Shown one piece after another: positions 17,461 through 25,823 of a stretch of DNA of 64,000 bases. The stretch comes from Bacillota bacterium (GTDB lineage: Bacteria > Bacillota > Clostridia > TANB77 > CAG-465), in contig JAEWRE010000016.1 in the NCBI GenBank assembly GCA_023460235.1, forward strand, positions 62,001 through 126,000. Reading direction: 5' to 3'. Position numbers and translations under genes: made by a program. The notes under the pieces were generated by a model. The model saw only the letters and a list, made by a program, of their open reading frames with translations. It made no database searches and was not told the DNA's origin. How positions within the stretch are numbered: the stretch's first letter is position 1; every line of letters begins with the position of its first letter.

Positions 17461-17499
17461 GTAATAATTAAATAATTATTATCATAGCATGTTTTCTTT
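17445..17499. terminator. Bidirectional terminator containing both stop codons
   Basis: A perfect 15-bp outer stem (17445-17459 with 17485-17499) with an inner 8-bp stem (17462-17469 with 17474-17481). The stop codons of the regulator (17458-17460) and of the reverse-strand hydrolase (17498-17500) lie at its edges. Confidence 0.88.
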
Positions 17500-18313
17500 A
17501 TTCGTTTGCAAATTTTATTAATTCATCATTAAATTTGTCACGTGCATCATAAAATAAAAAGTGACCTGCATTATCAAATTTTACTAATTTTGAATTTCTG
17601 ATTGCTTTTTCCTGTGCTAATGCAAGAGGAAATAGACAAACTTTATCATGTATACTATGAAGTATTAGAGTAGGTACACTAATTGTTTCCATATCTTTAA
17701 AAAGTCCTTCATCAGTAATCCATGTGTTTGCAATTGCAGCTGTTGACCAGCCTGCTGCTTGTAATCCTAAATCAAAAATCCATTCAGATAAGTCTGTAGT
17801 AACATATTGATAAAATATCATATTTCCAAATTCTCTTAACATATGTGGTCGATCATTAAGAGTTCCTGTTATTATACTCTCAACTGCGCTTTTGGGTAAC
17901 CCATAAGGGAAATATGGTCTTTGTATAAGGCTAGGAGCTGCAGCAGCAAAAAGAGCTAGTTTTGACACTCCATAACCTTTATGTCTTGCCATGTATCTAA
18001 TACATATTGCACCTCCAGTTGAATGCCCAGCAAGTATAAAATCTTTTAATTTTAGTGCATCAACTACAGCTTTAACATCATCTGCCAGTCTGTTATAATC
18101 ATATCCTGTGTAAGGTCTATCAGACTTTCCAAATCCTCTACAATCAATTCCTATACATCTAAATCCAAGGCTTGGTAATTTATTGAATTGATATTCAAAT
18201 AAATTATGGTTACCAGGCCAACCATGAATAAAAAGTATTGCTTTTTTACCTGTTGGATTTAAATCTTCAACAAATATTTTAACATCATCTTCAACTGTTA
18301 TAAAATATTCCAT
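17498..18313 (-). CDS. Alpha/beta hydrolase
   Basis: The 271 aa cytoplasmic protein has a complete alpha/beta-hydrolase triad: Ser98 in the elbow GHSTGG, Asp223 in HSIHDKV and His251 in NAGHFLF, with HGWPGN as oxyanion loop. It resembles the non-haem haloperoxidase/arylesterase group, in which perhydrolase and esterase activities are known. The substrate is unknown. GGAGGAA precedes the ATG on the reverse strand. It is monocistronic and convergent with the tandem-HTH regulator. Confidence 0.9.
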   Translation of the reverse strand: MEYFITVEDDVKIFVEDLNPTGKKAILFIHGWPGNHNLFEYQFNKLPSLGFRCIGIDCRGFGKSDRPYTGYDYNRLADDVKAVVDALKLKDFILAGHSTGGAICIRYMARHKGYGVSKLALFAAAAPSLIQRPYFPYGLPKSAVESIITGTLNDRPHMLREFGNMIFYQYVTTDLSEWIFDLGLQAAGWSTAAIANTWITDEGLFKDMETISVPTLILHSIHDKVCLFPLALAQEKAIRNSKLVKFDNAGHFLFYDARDKFNDELIKFANE

Positions 18314-18401
18314 TACTATTCCTCCAAAACAATATAATAAATAATATTAAAATAATGTCAAATATATTCATATTTTGAAGATAGTATATTAAAATTGTAA
18401 C

Positions 18402-18430
18402 TTGTTTTAAAATAGTATTTAAGATATAAT
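18402..18430 (+). promoter_or_regulatory. Promoter of the ASCH-HAD pair
   Basis: TTGTTT at 18402-18407, 17 bases, TATAAT at 18425-18430, 25 bases before the ASCH gene start. Confidence 0.6.
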
Positions 18431-18455
18431 AGAATAATTAATAGGAGTTGATTTT

Positions 18456-18854
18456 ATGAAAGTACTTAGTCTACTCGAACCTTGGGCCAGTTTAATTAAT
18501 GAAAAAGTAAAATACATTGAAACTAGAAGTTGGAAAACAAATTACAGAGGTGAGCTATATATACATGCTAGTAGTAAAAAATTAAATAATAAACAATTAA
18601 TTGAGTATAAAGATAAATTAGATATTCTAAATAACATTAATTTTAATTATGGACATATAATTTGCAAATGTAATTTAATTGATTGTGTATATATGACAGA
18701 AGAGTTCATAGAAAAAGTAAAAGAAAATAGGGAAGAATATATTAGTGGAGGATATGAAGTTGGAAGATATGCTTGGATATTAGAAGATATTCAAACATTA
18801 GAAAATCCTATAAAAACAAAAGGGAAGCTGGGGATATGGAATTATTATGAATGA
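18456..18854 (+). CDS. ASCH-domain protein
   Basis: The 132 aa protein has the beta-barrel ASCH pattern: KVLSLLEPWASLI, the IETRSWKTNYRGELYIHAS core, GHIICKCNL and a final WILEDIQTLENPIKTKGKLG with W-Y near the end. ASCH domains are PUA-related RNA-binding folds; some members are RNases or act on modified nucleosides, but most lack an assigned role. Its last eight bases overlap the HAD phosphatase gene, so the two are translationally coupled, which hints at a shared nucleotide substrate (inference). Confidence 0.85.
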   Translation: MKVLSLLEPWASLINEKVKYIETRSWKTNYRGELYIHASSKKLNNKQLIEYKDKLDILNNINFNYGHIICKCNLIDCVYMTEEFIEKVKENREEYISGGYEVGRYAWILEDIQTLENPIKTKGKLGIWNYYE

Positions 18855-19593
18855 AATAATTGAAAATAATAAAAATAAATATACAACTATAATATTTGAT
18901 TTAGATGATACATTAATAGATAATATTGAAAATATTAAATATAGCTTTAAAACAGTATTAGAGTATATGAATAAAATATATTCAGAGGAAGAATTTATAA
19001 AATTTTATGAAATAGATAAGCATTTTTGGAGCGATCACCAAAAAAATAAGATTATAGTTCCAGAAGAATATTTAGGTAATATTGAAACTAAAAGAATGTG
19101 GCTTAGATCTCAAAGATTTATTATATATTTTAATGAAGAAATAAATCTTGATATTGCAAGTAAAATAAGTGATATATATACTCATAATCTTAAGGAAAAA
19201 GTAGTAGCTATAGAAAATTCATATATGATTCTTAGTTATTTAAATAGAAAATATAATATTGTAGTAGCAACAAATGGTCCAAAAGAAGCTGCAATAGAAA
19301 AACTAAAAAAATCTAATTTAATTAATTTTGTATCTTTAGTATTTACAGCCGAAGATATAGGATTTATGAAACCTAAAAGAGAATTTTTTGAAGGACTTAT
19401 TAAAAAAATGAACTACTATGAAACTGATAAAATGCTATTTGTAGGAGATTCTATTTTTTCTGATATAAAAGGTGCAAATGAGTTTAATATTGATAGTTGT
19501 TTTTTTAATATAAATAATGAGGATATTGATAGATTAGAATATAAACCAAAATATATAATTCATGGTTTAAATGAATTAAAAGAAATATTGTAG
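18847..19593 (+). CDS. HAD-superfamily hydrolase, YjjG-like nucleotidase
   Basis: The 248 aa cytoplasmic phosphatase has HAD motif I FDLDDT (nucleophile D18, acid D20), motif II VVATNGP, motif III Lys in MKPKREFF and motif IV VGDSIFSDIKGA. The all-helical cap after motif I and the GP after the motif II Thr-Asn resemble YjjG, a house-cleaning 5'-nucleotidase for non-canonical pyrimidine nucleotides. It starts inside the end of the ASCH gene (eight-base overlap). The specific substrate is inferred from family only. Confidence 0.88.
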   Translation: MNEIIENNKNKYTTIIFDLDDTLIDNIENIKYSFKTVLEYMNKIYSEEEFIKFYEIDKHFWSDHQKNKIIVPEEYLGNIETKRMWLRSQRFIIYFNEEINLDIASKISDIYTHNLKEKVVAIENSYMILSYLNRKYNIVVATNGPKEAAIEKLKKSNLINFVSLVFTAEDIGFMKPKREFFEGLIKKMNYYETDKMLFVGDSIFSDIKGANEFNIDSCFFNINNEDIDRLEYKPKYIIHGLNELKEIL

Positions 19594-19717
19594 AATTGAA
19601 TAATATGATTAATAAAAAAATTACTTTAATTAAAAATTATATCAAATTATAGTTATAATAATCACTAAGTATATAATAAAAAATACAACTAATAATATAC
19701 TTGAGGAGTGATATAAT

Positions 19718-20146
19718 ATGAGTAGAGATATTGAATTTTTAAATTATATAGCACAAAATGCTAAGATGGGAATTGATACTTTATCAGTAATTATTAAAGA
19801 TATTGATGGTAGTGATTTAAAAGAGGCATTGCTAGAAGAATTCCAAGAATACATTAAAGTGTACGATAAATGTATTGAAATTTTACATGACATGAATAAA
19901 GATTTTGAAGATTTTAATTCTTTTCAAAAAGTAAGTACTTACATGGCGACTAAAATGAATATTGCAAAAGACAGTTCTAATTCTCACATAGCCGAAATGA
20001 TAATACAAGGAAGTACAATGGGAGTTACGGATATTACAAGGAAAATTAATGAATATGAAGAAGCAGATGAAAAAATTCAATTAATTGCCAAGAAATTACT
20101 TAAGATTGAAGAAAACAATATAGAAGAAATGAAAAACTATTTATAA
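19718..20146 (+). CDS. Conserved helical-bundle protein of unknown function
   Basis: The 142 aa product is almost wholly helical, soluble and without Cys. I recognise the pattern (SRDIEFLNYIAQNAKMGIDTL near the start, SHIAEMIIQGSTMGVTDI in the middle, LKIEENNIEEMKNYL at the end) as a protein widespread in Clostridia that looks like a ferritin-type four-helix bundle. A clear di-iron motif (ExxH pairs) is lacking, so I do not assign metal binding. GAGGAGTGAT lies before the ATG. It is monocistronic and ends inside a 21-bp perfect hairpin shared with spoIIR. Confidence 0.8.
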   Translation: MSRDIEFLNYIAQNAKMGIDTLSVIIKDIDGSDLKEALLEEFQEYIKVYDKCIEILHDMNKDFEDFNSFQKVSTYMATKMNIAKDSSNSHIAEMIIQGSTMGVTDITRKINEYEEADEKIQLIAKKLLKIEENNIEEMKNYL

Positions 20147-20196
20147 TTAATAAAGGGAAATAATTTATTATTTCCCTTTATTAATTATATTTTTTC
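20143..20196. terminator. Bidirectional terminator, 21-bp perfect stem
   Basis: 20143-20163 pairs perfectly with 20168-20188 around a 4-base loop, with a T-run to 20196. The stop codons of both convergent genes (20144-20146 and 20185-20187) are within the stem, so the arms also encode the last codons of spoIIR and the helical-bundle protein. Confidence 0.9.
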
Positions 20197-20862
20197 TTTA
20201 ATTCGATCTATTATTTCAAGAAATTTGAAGGTATATTCTTTATCCTTATTATTTGTTATTTCAGTTTTACTATTTATATCTTCATTTTCATCTCCATATA
20301 TATTTGATATAAATGGCATTATTGTATTATAATTTTCTAATTTTTTTATATTTTCTTCATTTGGAAAAATAAGTGTCCAAAAATTTTTACCATTTCCATC
20401 ACCAAGAACTACTTGTATACTATCGTATGTCCCTTTTTCCATATTAACAGATAGACTTTCTTTTTTATCATAAGAGATTTTTCCTATTTTTAATTTTGTA
20501 TCATAATCAAATCCATTATCTTTTAATGTGCTATCAGCAATCTCAATTATTTCATTATTACTATCTTTTAATAAAGATATCATTTCTTCTTTTGAATCAC
20601 ATAAATTAGATAAACTTGAAATGTAAGTATTAATCTTTTCTGATACTTTTAATTTTACTAATTGATCTTCAATTGAATTGCTATTTGCAACAATATGTAA
20701 TCTTAAAATATCTTTTTTTTCATAAGACTTATTATATATAGTTATTACAAATATTGTATTTAAAATTATAAAAGAAAGTATTGCTATAAATTTAGGAGTT
20801 ATATCTATAAATTTTTTCTTTTCAGTATAAAATGATTTTTCATTTGTATTATTAATTTCCAT
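20185..20862 (-). CDS. spoIIR: Stage II sporulation protein R
   Basis: SpoIIR is the forespore-made signal secreted to the intermembrane space, where it activates SpoIIGA to process pro-SigmaE. The 225 aa protein has an N-terminal membrane segment (about 26-43) followed by the family signature LRLHIVANSNSIEDQLVKLKV, and further on the GTYDSIQVVLGDGNGKNFW segment with IFPNEENI. This fits SpoIIR in length and order, though the C-terminal region is shorter in Cys-rich parts than Bacillus SpoIIR. It shows that the organism sporulates or descends from sporulators. AGGTGG lies upstream of the ATG. A forespore SigmaF promoter is expected but I could not define one clearly. Confidence 0.9.
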   Translation of the reverse strand: MEINNTNEKSFYTEKKKFIDITPKFIAILSFIILNTIFVITIYNKSYEKKDILRLHIVANSNSIEDQLVKLKVSEKINTYISSLSNLCDSKEEMISLLKDSNNEIIEIADSTLKDNGFDYDTKLKIGKISYDKKESLSVNMEKGTYDSIQVVLGDGNGKNFWTLIFPNEENIKKLENYNTIMPFISNIYGDENEDINSKTEITNNKDKEYTFKFLEIIDRIKEKI

Positions 20863-21046
20863 TATTTACCACCTAAAAATATTATTACTCGAAAAAAATA
20901 AATCATACATAAATTATAAAATATTTTTTCTACAAATGATTTGTCAAATTTTTAGTTATATAATCGTAATTTGAAATTATGAAAATTATGTCGTAAATAA
21001 TTCATATAGTTCTACAAAACACTACAAAAAAATATAAAATTAGAAT

Positions 21047-21075
21047 TTGACTTTTAATATTTACAGTGATAAAAT
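21047..21075 (+). promoter_or_regulatory. Promoter of the gene at 21103
   Basis: TTGACT at 21047-21052, 17 bases, TAAAAT at 21070-21075 with TG just upstream. The rest of the 240-base divergent gap with spoIIR holds only AT-rich sequence and a TTTGTCAAA at 20940-20948. Confidence 0.6.
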
Positions 21076-21102
21076 TTAGTAAGTGAGAGGGGGAAACAAA
21101 AG

Positions 21103-21528
21103 ATGAAAAAAATTAAGTTATGTTGTTTTACAGTTAATTTAACTCATGCATGTATAATTGCAAACAACTTTATAAGCAACGAGCTTGAAAATGTTAAAAT
21201 AATTTATATTAATGAAAGAAGTGAAAAGAAGAAGTTTAAAACCATTATCTCAAGGTTTTATAAAAAGATAGAGGACAATATGTACTATACTGAATGGCTA
21301 AATGAAAAAATTACACATGATTACAATAATGAAAACTTTGTATTTGTGGTATATGGTAAAGAAGAATTTGTAGAAAAGGTAAATAACTTTTTGGATTTAA
21401 ACGAATCTAGAGGGTATGTAATAAATTGTTATGAAATATTTAATATTGAAAATACTAAAGAAATAATTTCAAAACATGATTTTTATATTAATACAACAGG
21501 TGTACTTAAAAAGGAACTCCCTAAATAA
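21103..21528 (+). CDS. Uncharacterised 141 aa cytoplasmic protein
   Basis: I do not recognise the family. The protein is basic, has no signal peptide or membrane segment, and alternates strand-like (KIKLCCFTVNLTH, NVKIIYINE, NFVFVVYGKEEF, RGYVINCYEIF) and helical stretches, suggesting a small alpha/beta fold. Four Cys are spread out, with CC at residues 7-8. A strong GAGAGGGGG site lies before the ATG and it has its own good promoter, so it is a real gene. It lies between spoIIR and the GC-richer gene at 21660, with no clear operon partner. Confidence 0.7.
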   Translation: MKKIKLCCFTVNLTHACIIANNFISNELENVKIIYINERSEKKKFKTIISRFYKKIEDNMYYTEWLNEKITHDYNNENFVFVVYGKEEFVEKVNNFLDLNESRGYVINCYEIFNIENTKEIISKHDFYINTTGVLKKELPK

Positions 21529-21569
21529 AGTAATATTTATGAAATAAATTACATAAATCAAAAATGCTG

Positions 21570-21598
21570 TTGACTGCATCGACAAATTGTGATATAAT
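21570..21598 (+). promoter_or_regulatory. Promoter of the gene at 21660, with a 0A-box-like site in the spacer
   Basis: TTGACT at 21570-21575, 17 bases, TATAAT at 21593-21598. The spacer includes ATCGACAAA (21578-21586), the reverse complement of TTTGTCGAT, one mismatch from the Spo0A box TTTGTCGAA; a protein bound there would block RNA polymerase. Confidence 0.65.
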
Positions 21599-21659
21599 TC
21601 TTTCACAGTTTTAATTTAAGTGATGTTATAAAAATATTATTATAACGGAGGTATAATTA

Positions 21660-22058
21660 ATGGGTAAGATTTTTATCGTTAGTGTACAAAAAGGGATAAC
21701 CTTGGAACATGTAACAATTGGGGTTAACACAGAAAAAGAACCTTTGAACTGGAAATATTTTGACAAACAGGTTTATAGTGAAAATTATCCATTGTGCGAT
21801 CTTATTCGCGATGCATTTACGTTTTTTACAACAGCAGGCCTAAAAGAAGATGATGTCATTTTATGCCCGGAATGCAGCAAAAAAGAAGTTGAAGATTTTA
21901 TCCTTGATCTAATGATGTCTGATGGAGAAATTGAATATTTGTATAACATTACAACAAGACCTATACCAGATCATCACGAAATCTGGGGAGCTGCCAGAAA
22001 AGTAGGAGAACTTTGTGCAATTATTGGAAAAAGGCAATGTAGCAATGCTGTTGCCTAA
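21660..22058 (+). CDS. Uncharacterised 132 aa protein with atypical base composition
   Basis: I do not recognise the family. The product is acidic, soluble, without signal peptide, and has a CPEC motif near residue 70 (ILCPECSKKEVEDF) plus three other Cys and PDHHEIWG, so metal binding is possible but unproven. Its codons (CGC, CCC, CCG, GCC, GGC, ACG) are unlike its neighbours, and by eye its G+C is well above the surrounding genes, which suggests recent transfer or strong expression selection. ACGGAGGT lies before the ATG. It has a consensus promoter and a strong terminator, so it is an independent unit. Confidence 0.78.
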   Translation: MGKIFIVSVQKGITLEHVTIGVNTEKEPLNWKYFDKQVYSENYPLCDLIRDAFTFFTTAGLKEDDVILCPECSKKEVEDFILDLMMSDGEIEYLYNITTRPIPDHHEIWGAARKVGELCAIIGKRQCSNAVA

Positions 22059-22067
22059 TTGAAAAAG

Positions 22068-22107
22068 GAAGAACTTTGAGGATATATTTCTCAAGGTTCT
22101 TCTTTTT
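22068..22107 (+). terminator. Rho-independent terminator
   Basis: A 13-bp stem with one G-U pair (22068-22080 with 22090-22102), a 9-base loop and five T at 22103-22107. Confidence 0.88.
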
Positions 22108-22228
22108 ATTAGATTACAAAAATAAAACAATATTAGACATTTAAAAATATTAAATATAATTAAAAGAATTAAAATGCATTCTACACTGATTAATACTTGA
22201 AAAAATGCTCAAAATACAATTATATTTA

Positions 22229-22257
22229 TTGACATATACTTCCATTTAAAGTATAAT
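22229..22257 (+). promoter_or_regulatory. Promoter of the gatC-gatA-proS-gatB operon
   Basis: Consensus TTGACA at 22229-22234, 17 bases, TATAAT at 22252-22257. The leader of about 55 bases before gatC contains no T-box motif. Confidence 0.85.
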
Positions 22258-22319
22258 TATATGGACATTATAAGGAAAAAAATAGAAAAACCTATTAGTC
22301 GGGAGAGGAGTTTTTTAAA

Positions 22320-22607
22320 ATGAGTATATCAAAAGAAGATGTAAAAAAAATTGCTAGTCTTTCAAGACTTGAATTTAGTGAAAATGAATTAGAAGATTTT
22401 ACAGTAAAATTATCTAATATAGTAGATTTTGCAAACACTTTAACTGAAATAGATGTTACAGGAGTTAAACCTACAGCTCATATATTAGATATTAAGAACG
22501 TATTTAGAAAAGATGAAAATAAAGATTCATATCCAAGAGAAGAAATACTAAAGAATGCACCTGATTCGCAAGCAGGTTGTATTAGTGTTCCTAAGACTGT
22601 AGAATAG
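22320..22607 (+). CDS. gatC: Aspartyl/glutamyl-tRNA amidotransferase subunit C
   Basis: GatC is the small scaffold subunit of GatCAB, which converts Glu-tRNA(Gln) and Asp-tRNA(Asn) to the amidated forms. The 95 aa length and the signatures ISKEDVKKIASLSRLEFSE, the GVKPTAHILD hinge and the C-terminal RKDE and NAPDSQAGCISVPKTVE segments are typical. It is first in the operon; gatA follows ten bases later. Confidence 0.96.
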   Translation: MSISKEDVKKIASLSRLEFSENELEDFTVKLSNIVDFANTLTEIDVTGVKPTAHILDIKNVFRKDENKDSYPREEILKNAPDSQAGCISVPKTVE

Positions 22608-22617
22608 AGGTGAAATA

Positions 22618-24078
22618 ATGGAATTATATAGTAAATCATTAGCAGAAATTGCTAAAGATATAAAAGATAAAAAAGTTACAATAAAAGAAGTTTTAGATAA
22701 TGTATATTCTCGTATAGATAGCGTTGAATCAAAAGTAGACGCTTTTGTTACTTTAACAAGAGAAAATGCATATAAAAGGGCTGAAGAACTTCAAGAAAAA
22801 CTAAACAATGGAGAAGATATAGGAGTACTTGGAGGAGTTCCAATTGCTATAAAAGATAATATCTGTACTAAGAATGTAAAAACTACTTGCTCTTCAAGAA
22901 TGTTAGAGAATTTTGTTCCAATTTACAATGCAACTGTAATTGAAAATTTAGAGAATTCTGGTGCTATTGTACTTGGAAAAACTAACATGGATGAATTTGC
23001 TATGGGTTCTTCTACTGAAACATCATATATAAAGAAAACAAAAAATCCTTGGAATACTGAATGTGTACCAGGTGGTTCAAGCGGTGGAAGTGCAGCAAGT
23101 GTTGCATCTGATATGGCTTACGCATCTTTAGGTTCTGATACTGGTGGTTCAATTAGACAACCAGCTTCATATTGTTCTGTAGTAGGTCTTAAACCAACTT
23201 ATGGTATGGTTTCAAGATATGGTCTTATTGCATTTGCATCATCACTTGATCAAATTGGACCATTTACAAAAACAGTTGAAGATTCAGCTATAATGTTAAA
23301 TATAATTTCAGGATATGATAAGAACGATACAACATCAGCTAATCTTGAAAAGAAAGATTATACAAAATTTTTAAATAATGATATTAAGAATTTTAAAATT
23401 GGAATTGATGAAAATTTTGTAAAAGATGGACTAAATCAAGATGTAAAAGAAGCTTATGAAACATCAATAAAGAAATTAAAAGAAGCAGGAGCACAAATAG
23501 TAAATGTTGATTTAAACTATGCTAAATATTCACTTGCTACATATTATATTATAGCAACTGCAGAAGCATCTTCAAATTTAGGTAGATATGATGGAATTAG
23601 ATATGGTCATAGAGCTGAAAACTTTGATGATTTACAAGATTTATATGTAAAATCTAGAACAGAAGGTTTTGGACCAGAAGTAAAAAGAAGAATTATGCTT
23701 GGTACTTACGTTTTAAGTTCAGGTTATTATGATGCATATTATAAAAGAGCTCAACAAGTTAGAACTTTAATTATTGAGAACTTTAAAAAAGCTTTTGAAT
23801 CATGTGATGCAATATTGATTCCAACAGCTCCTAGTACTGCATTTAAATTTGGCGCAAAATCTAGTAATCCACTTGAAATGTACTTAGAAGATATATATAC
23901 AGTTCCGGTAAATATTGCAGGACTTCCAGCAATATCTGTACCAGGAGGATTTGATTCGAATGGTATGCCAATTGGTATGCAATTTATTGCAAATGCTTTT
24001 GAAGAAGATAAATTATTCCAAGTAGCTTATGCATATGAGCAAAATACAGATTATCATAAAGCAAAACCAAATATTTAA
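22618..24078 (+). CDS. gatA: Glutamyl-tRNA(Gln) amidotransferase subunit A
   Basis: GatA is the amidase subunit that releases ammonia from glutamine. The Ser-cis-Ser-Lys triad is at canonical numbering: K79 (IKDN), S154 in GGSSGGS and S178 in DTGGSIR. The length of 486 aa is standard. AGAGGTGA precedes the ATG. It lies between gatC (10 bases) and proS (15 bases), all in one transcript. Confidence 0.97.
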   Translation: MELYSKSLAEIAKDIKDKKVTIKEVLDNVYSRIDSVESKVDAFVTLTRENAYKRAEELQEKLNNGEDIGVLGGVPIAIKDNICTKNVKTTCSSRMLENFVPIYNATVIENLENSGAIVLGKTNMDEFAMGSSTETSYIKKTKNPWNTECVPGGSSGGSAASVASDMAYASLGSDTGGSIRQPASYCSVVGLKPTYGMVSRYGLIAFASSLDQIGPFTKTVEDSAIMLNIISGYDKNDTTSANLEKKDYTKFLNNDIKNFKIGIDENFVKDGLNQDVKEAYETSIKKLKEAGAQIVNVDLNYAKYSLATYYIIATAEASSNLGRYDGIRYGHRAENFDDLQDLYVKSRTEGFGPEVKRRIMLGTYVLSSGYYDAYYKRAQQVRTLIIENFKKAFESCDAILIPTAPSTAFKFGAKSSNPLEMYLEDIYTVPVNIAGLPAISVPGGFDSNGMPIGMQFIANAFEEDKLFQVAYAYEQNTDYHKAKPNI

Positions 24079-24093
24079 TTAAGGAGAGATTTA

Positions 24094-25809
24094 ATGTTAC
24101 AATCAAAATTAATTGGAGAAACATATAAAGAGTGGCCAAGTGATGCAATACTTAGAAGTCATGGACTTTTATTAAAAGGTGGATATATAAGACAAATGGC
24201 ATCAGGAATTTATACTCTTCTTCCTCTTGCTAAAAGAGTTACATCTAAAATAGAAAATATAATAAGAGAAGAAATGAATAATATTGGCGCTCAAGAAATG
24301 CTAATGCCTCTTGTAGCTACAAAAAAACTTTGGGATATGTCAGGGAGATATGATGCAATTGATGGTGAACTTTTAAAGTTTAAAGATAGAACAGGCACAG
24401 AAATGTTACTTTCAATGACTCATGAAGAAGCAGTAACATTTATTGCAATGACAGAAGCAAAGAATTATTCTAAATATCCATTTTCAGTATATCAAATTCA
24501 AACTAAGTTTAGAGATGAGGCAAGAAGTCGTGGTGGACTTATTCGTGTTAGAGAGTTTACTATGAAAGATGCATATTCATTTCATAGAGATGAAGATAGC
24601 TTAAATGAAGTTTATGATGAATACTATAATGCATATAATAGAATTTATGCAAGAGCTGGAGTTCCAGAAGTTATAGCTGTTGCATCCGATACAGGTATGA
24701 TGGGTGGAACTGGCGCACATGAATATATGCTTTTATGTGATGCTGGCGAAGATAAAATAATAGTATGTAAAGATTGTAATTATAGTGCAAATATGGAAGT
24801 TGCTAAATATGGAAATTTAGAAGCAATAACAAAGAATGAAGAAAAATTAGAAAAATTTAGTACTCCTGAAATTAAAACGATTGAAGATTTAGCAAAATTT
24901 ACTTCTGTACCAGTAAATGAAATGTTAAAAACTGTTGTATATACTAGAATGGATACAAAAAATACAGTAGTTATATTTATTCGTGCTGATCGTGATGTTA
25001 ATGAAGCAAAAGTTAGAAATTATATAAAAGCTGAAATTGAACCAAGAAAAGATACTGATAAAGATAATATTGCTTATGGATTTATTGGTCCCGTTAATTT
25101 TAAAGATATTAGTGCAACTGTAATTTATGATAAATCTTTAGAAAATGAAGCTTGCCTAATTGGTGGAGCAAATGAAATAGATTATCATTATAGAGGAATA
25201 AACATTTTAAGAGATGTTGGTCAGGTTGAATATGTAGACGTTGCAAAAGTAATTGAAAGCGATACATGTCCAATATGTAGTAAAAAAACACTTACAATAT
25301 CAAATGGTATTGAAGTTGGTAATATATTTAAACTTGGAACAAAATATACAAAATCAATGGGAATGACATATGTTGATGAAGATGGAAAAGAAAAAAATCC
25401 TATAATGGGATGTTATGGAATTGGTGTTGGAAGACTTATGGCTTCAGTATTAGAAGCAAGAGGAACAGAAAAAGCAACTAATTGGCCTGCTTCAATTGCT
25501 CCATACTACATTCATATATGCCCAATTGATTATACAAAAAATGATGAGATAAGACAAAAAGCTGAAGAATTATATAACAGTTTTATAAATTTAGGATTTG
25601 ATGTTTTACTTGATGATAGAGACAAGAGTCCTGGTGTAAAATTTGCAGATGCAGATTTAATAGGCTCACCAATACGTATTGTGATTAGCCCAAGAAATTT
25701 ATCAAATGATGTAATTGAGGTAAAAACAAGTTTGAAAGATACTCCTGAACTTGTGAAAGTAGATGAAATATCAGAGTACGTAAATAAAATAAAAGAGGAA
25801 CTAAAGTAG
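24094..25809 (+). CDS. proS: Prolyl-tRNA synthetase, bacterial type with editing insert
   Basis: Class II synthetase, 571 aa. The catalytic core has motif 2 (KFRDEARSRGGLIRVREF) and motif 3 (GCYGIGVGRLMASVLE). Between them, about residues 225-400, lies the INS (YbaK-like) domain that hydrolyses Ala-tRNA(Pro), which marks the bacterial form instead of the archaeal/eukaryal one. The anticodon-binding domain is at about 470-571 (PYYIHICPIDY onward). AAGGAGAG lies before the ATG. It is inserted between gatA and gatB with gaps of only 15 and 14 bases, coupling proline charging with the amidotransferase. Confidence 0.97.
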   Translation: MLQSKLIGETYKEWPSDAILRSHGLLLKGGYIRQMASGIYTLLPLAKRVTSKIENIIREEMNNIGAQEMLMPLVATKKLWDMSGRYDAIDGELLKFKDRTGTEMLLSMTHEEAVTFIAMTEAKNYSKYPFSVYQIQTKFRDEARSRGGLIRVREFTMKDAYSFHRDEDSLNEVYDEYYNAYNRIYARAGVPEVIAVASDTGMMGGTGAHEYMLLCDAGEDKIIVCKDCNYSANMEVAKYGNLEAITKNEEKLEKFSTPEIKTIEDLAKFTSVPVNEMLKTVVYTRMDTKNTVVIFIRADRDVNEAKVRNYIKAEIEPRKDTDKDNIAYGFIGPVNFKDISATVIYDKSLENEACLIGGANEIDYHYRGINILRDVGQVEYVDVAKVIESDTCPICSKKTLTISNGIEVGNIFKLGTKYTKSMGMTYVDEDGKEKNPIMGCYGIGVGRLMASVLEARGTEKATNWPASIAPYYIHICPIDYTKNDEIRQKAEELYNSFINLGFDVLLDDRDKSPGVKFADADLIGSPIRIVISPRNLSNDVIEVKTSLKDTPELVKVDEISEYVNKIKEELK

Positions 25810-25823
25810 AGAGGAGAAAAAAC

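Noticed and set aside
20863..20915. SigmaF-type promoter of spoIIR on the reverse strand
   Set aside because: GTATG and GAGTAATAAT-like elements exist but the spacing is about 13 bases, shorter than expected for SigmaF.
24060..24100. T-box riboswitch before proS
   Set aside because: The gap to gatA is 15 bases and no T-box sequence occurs there or in the gatC leader.
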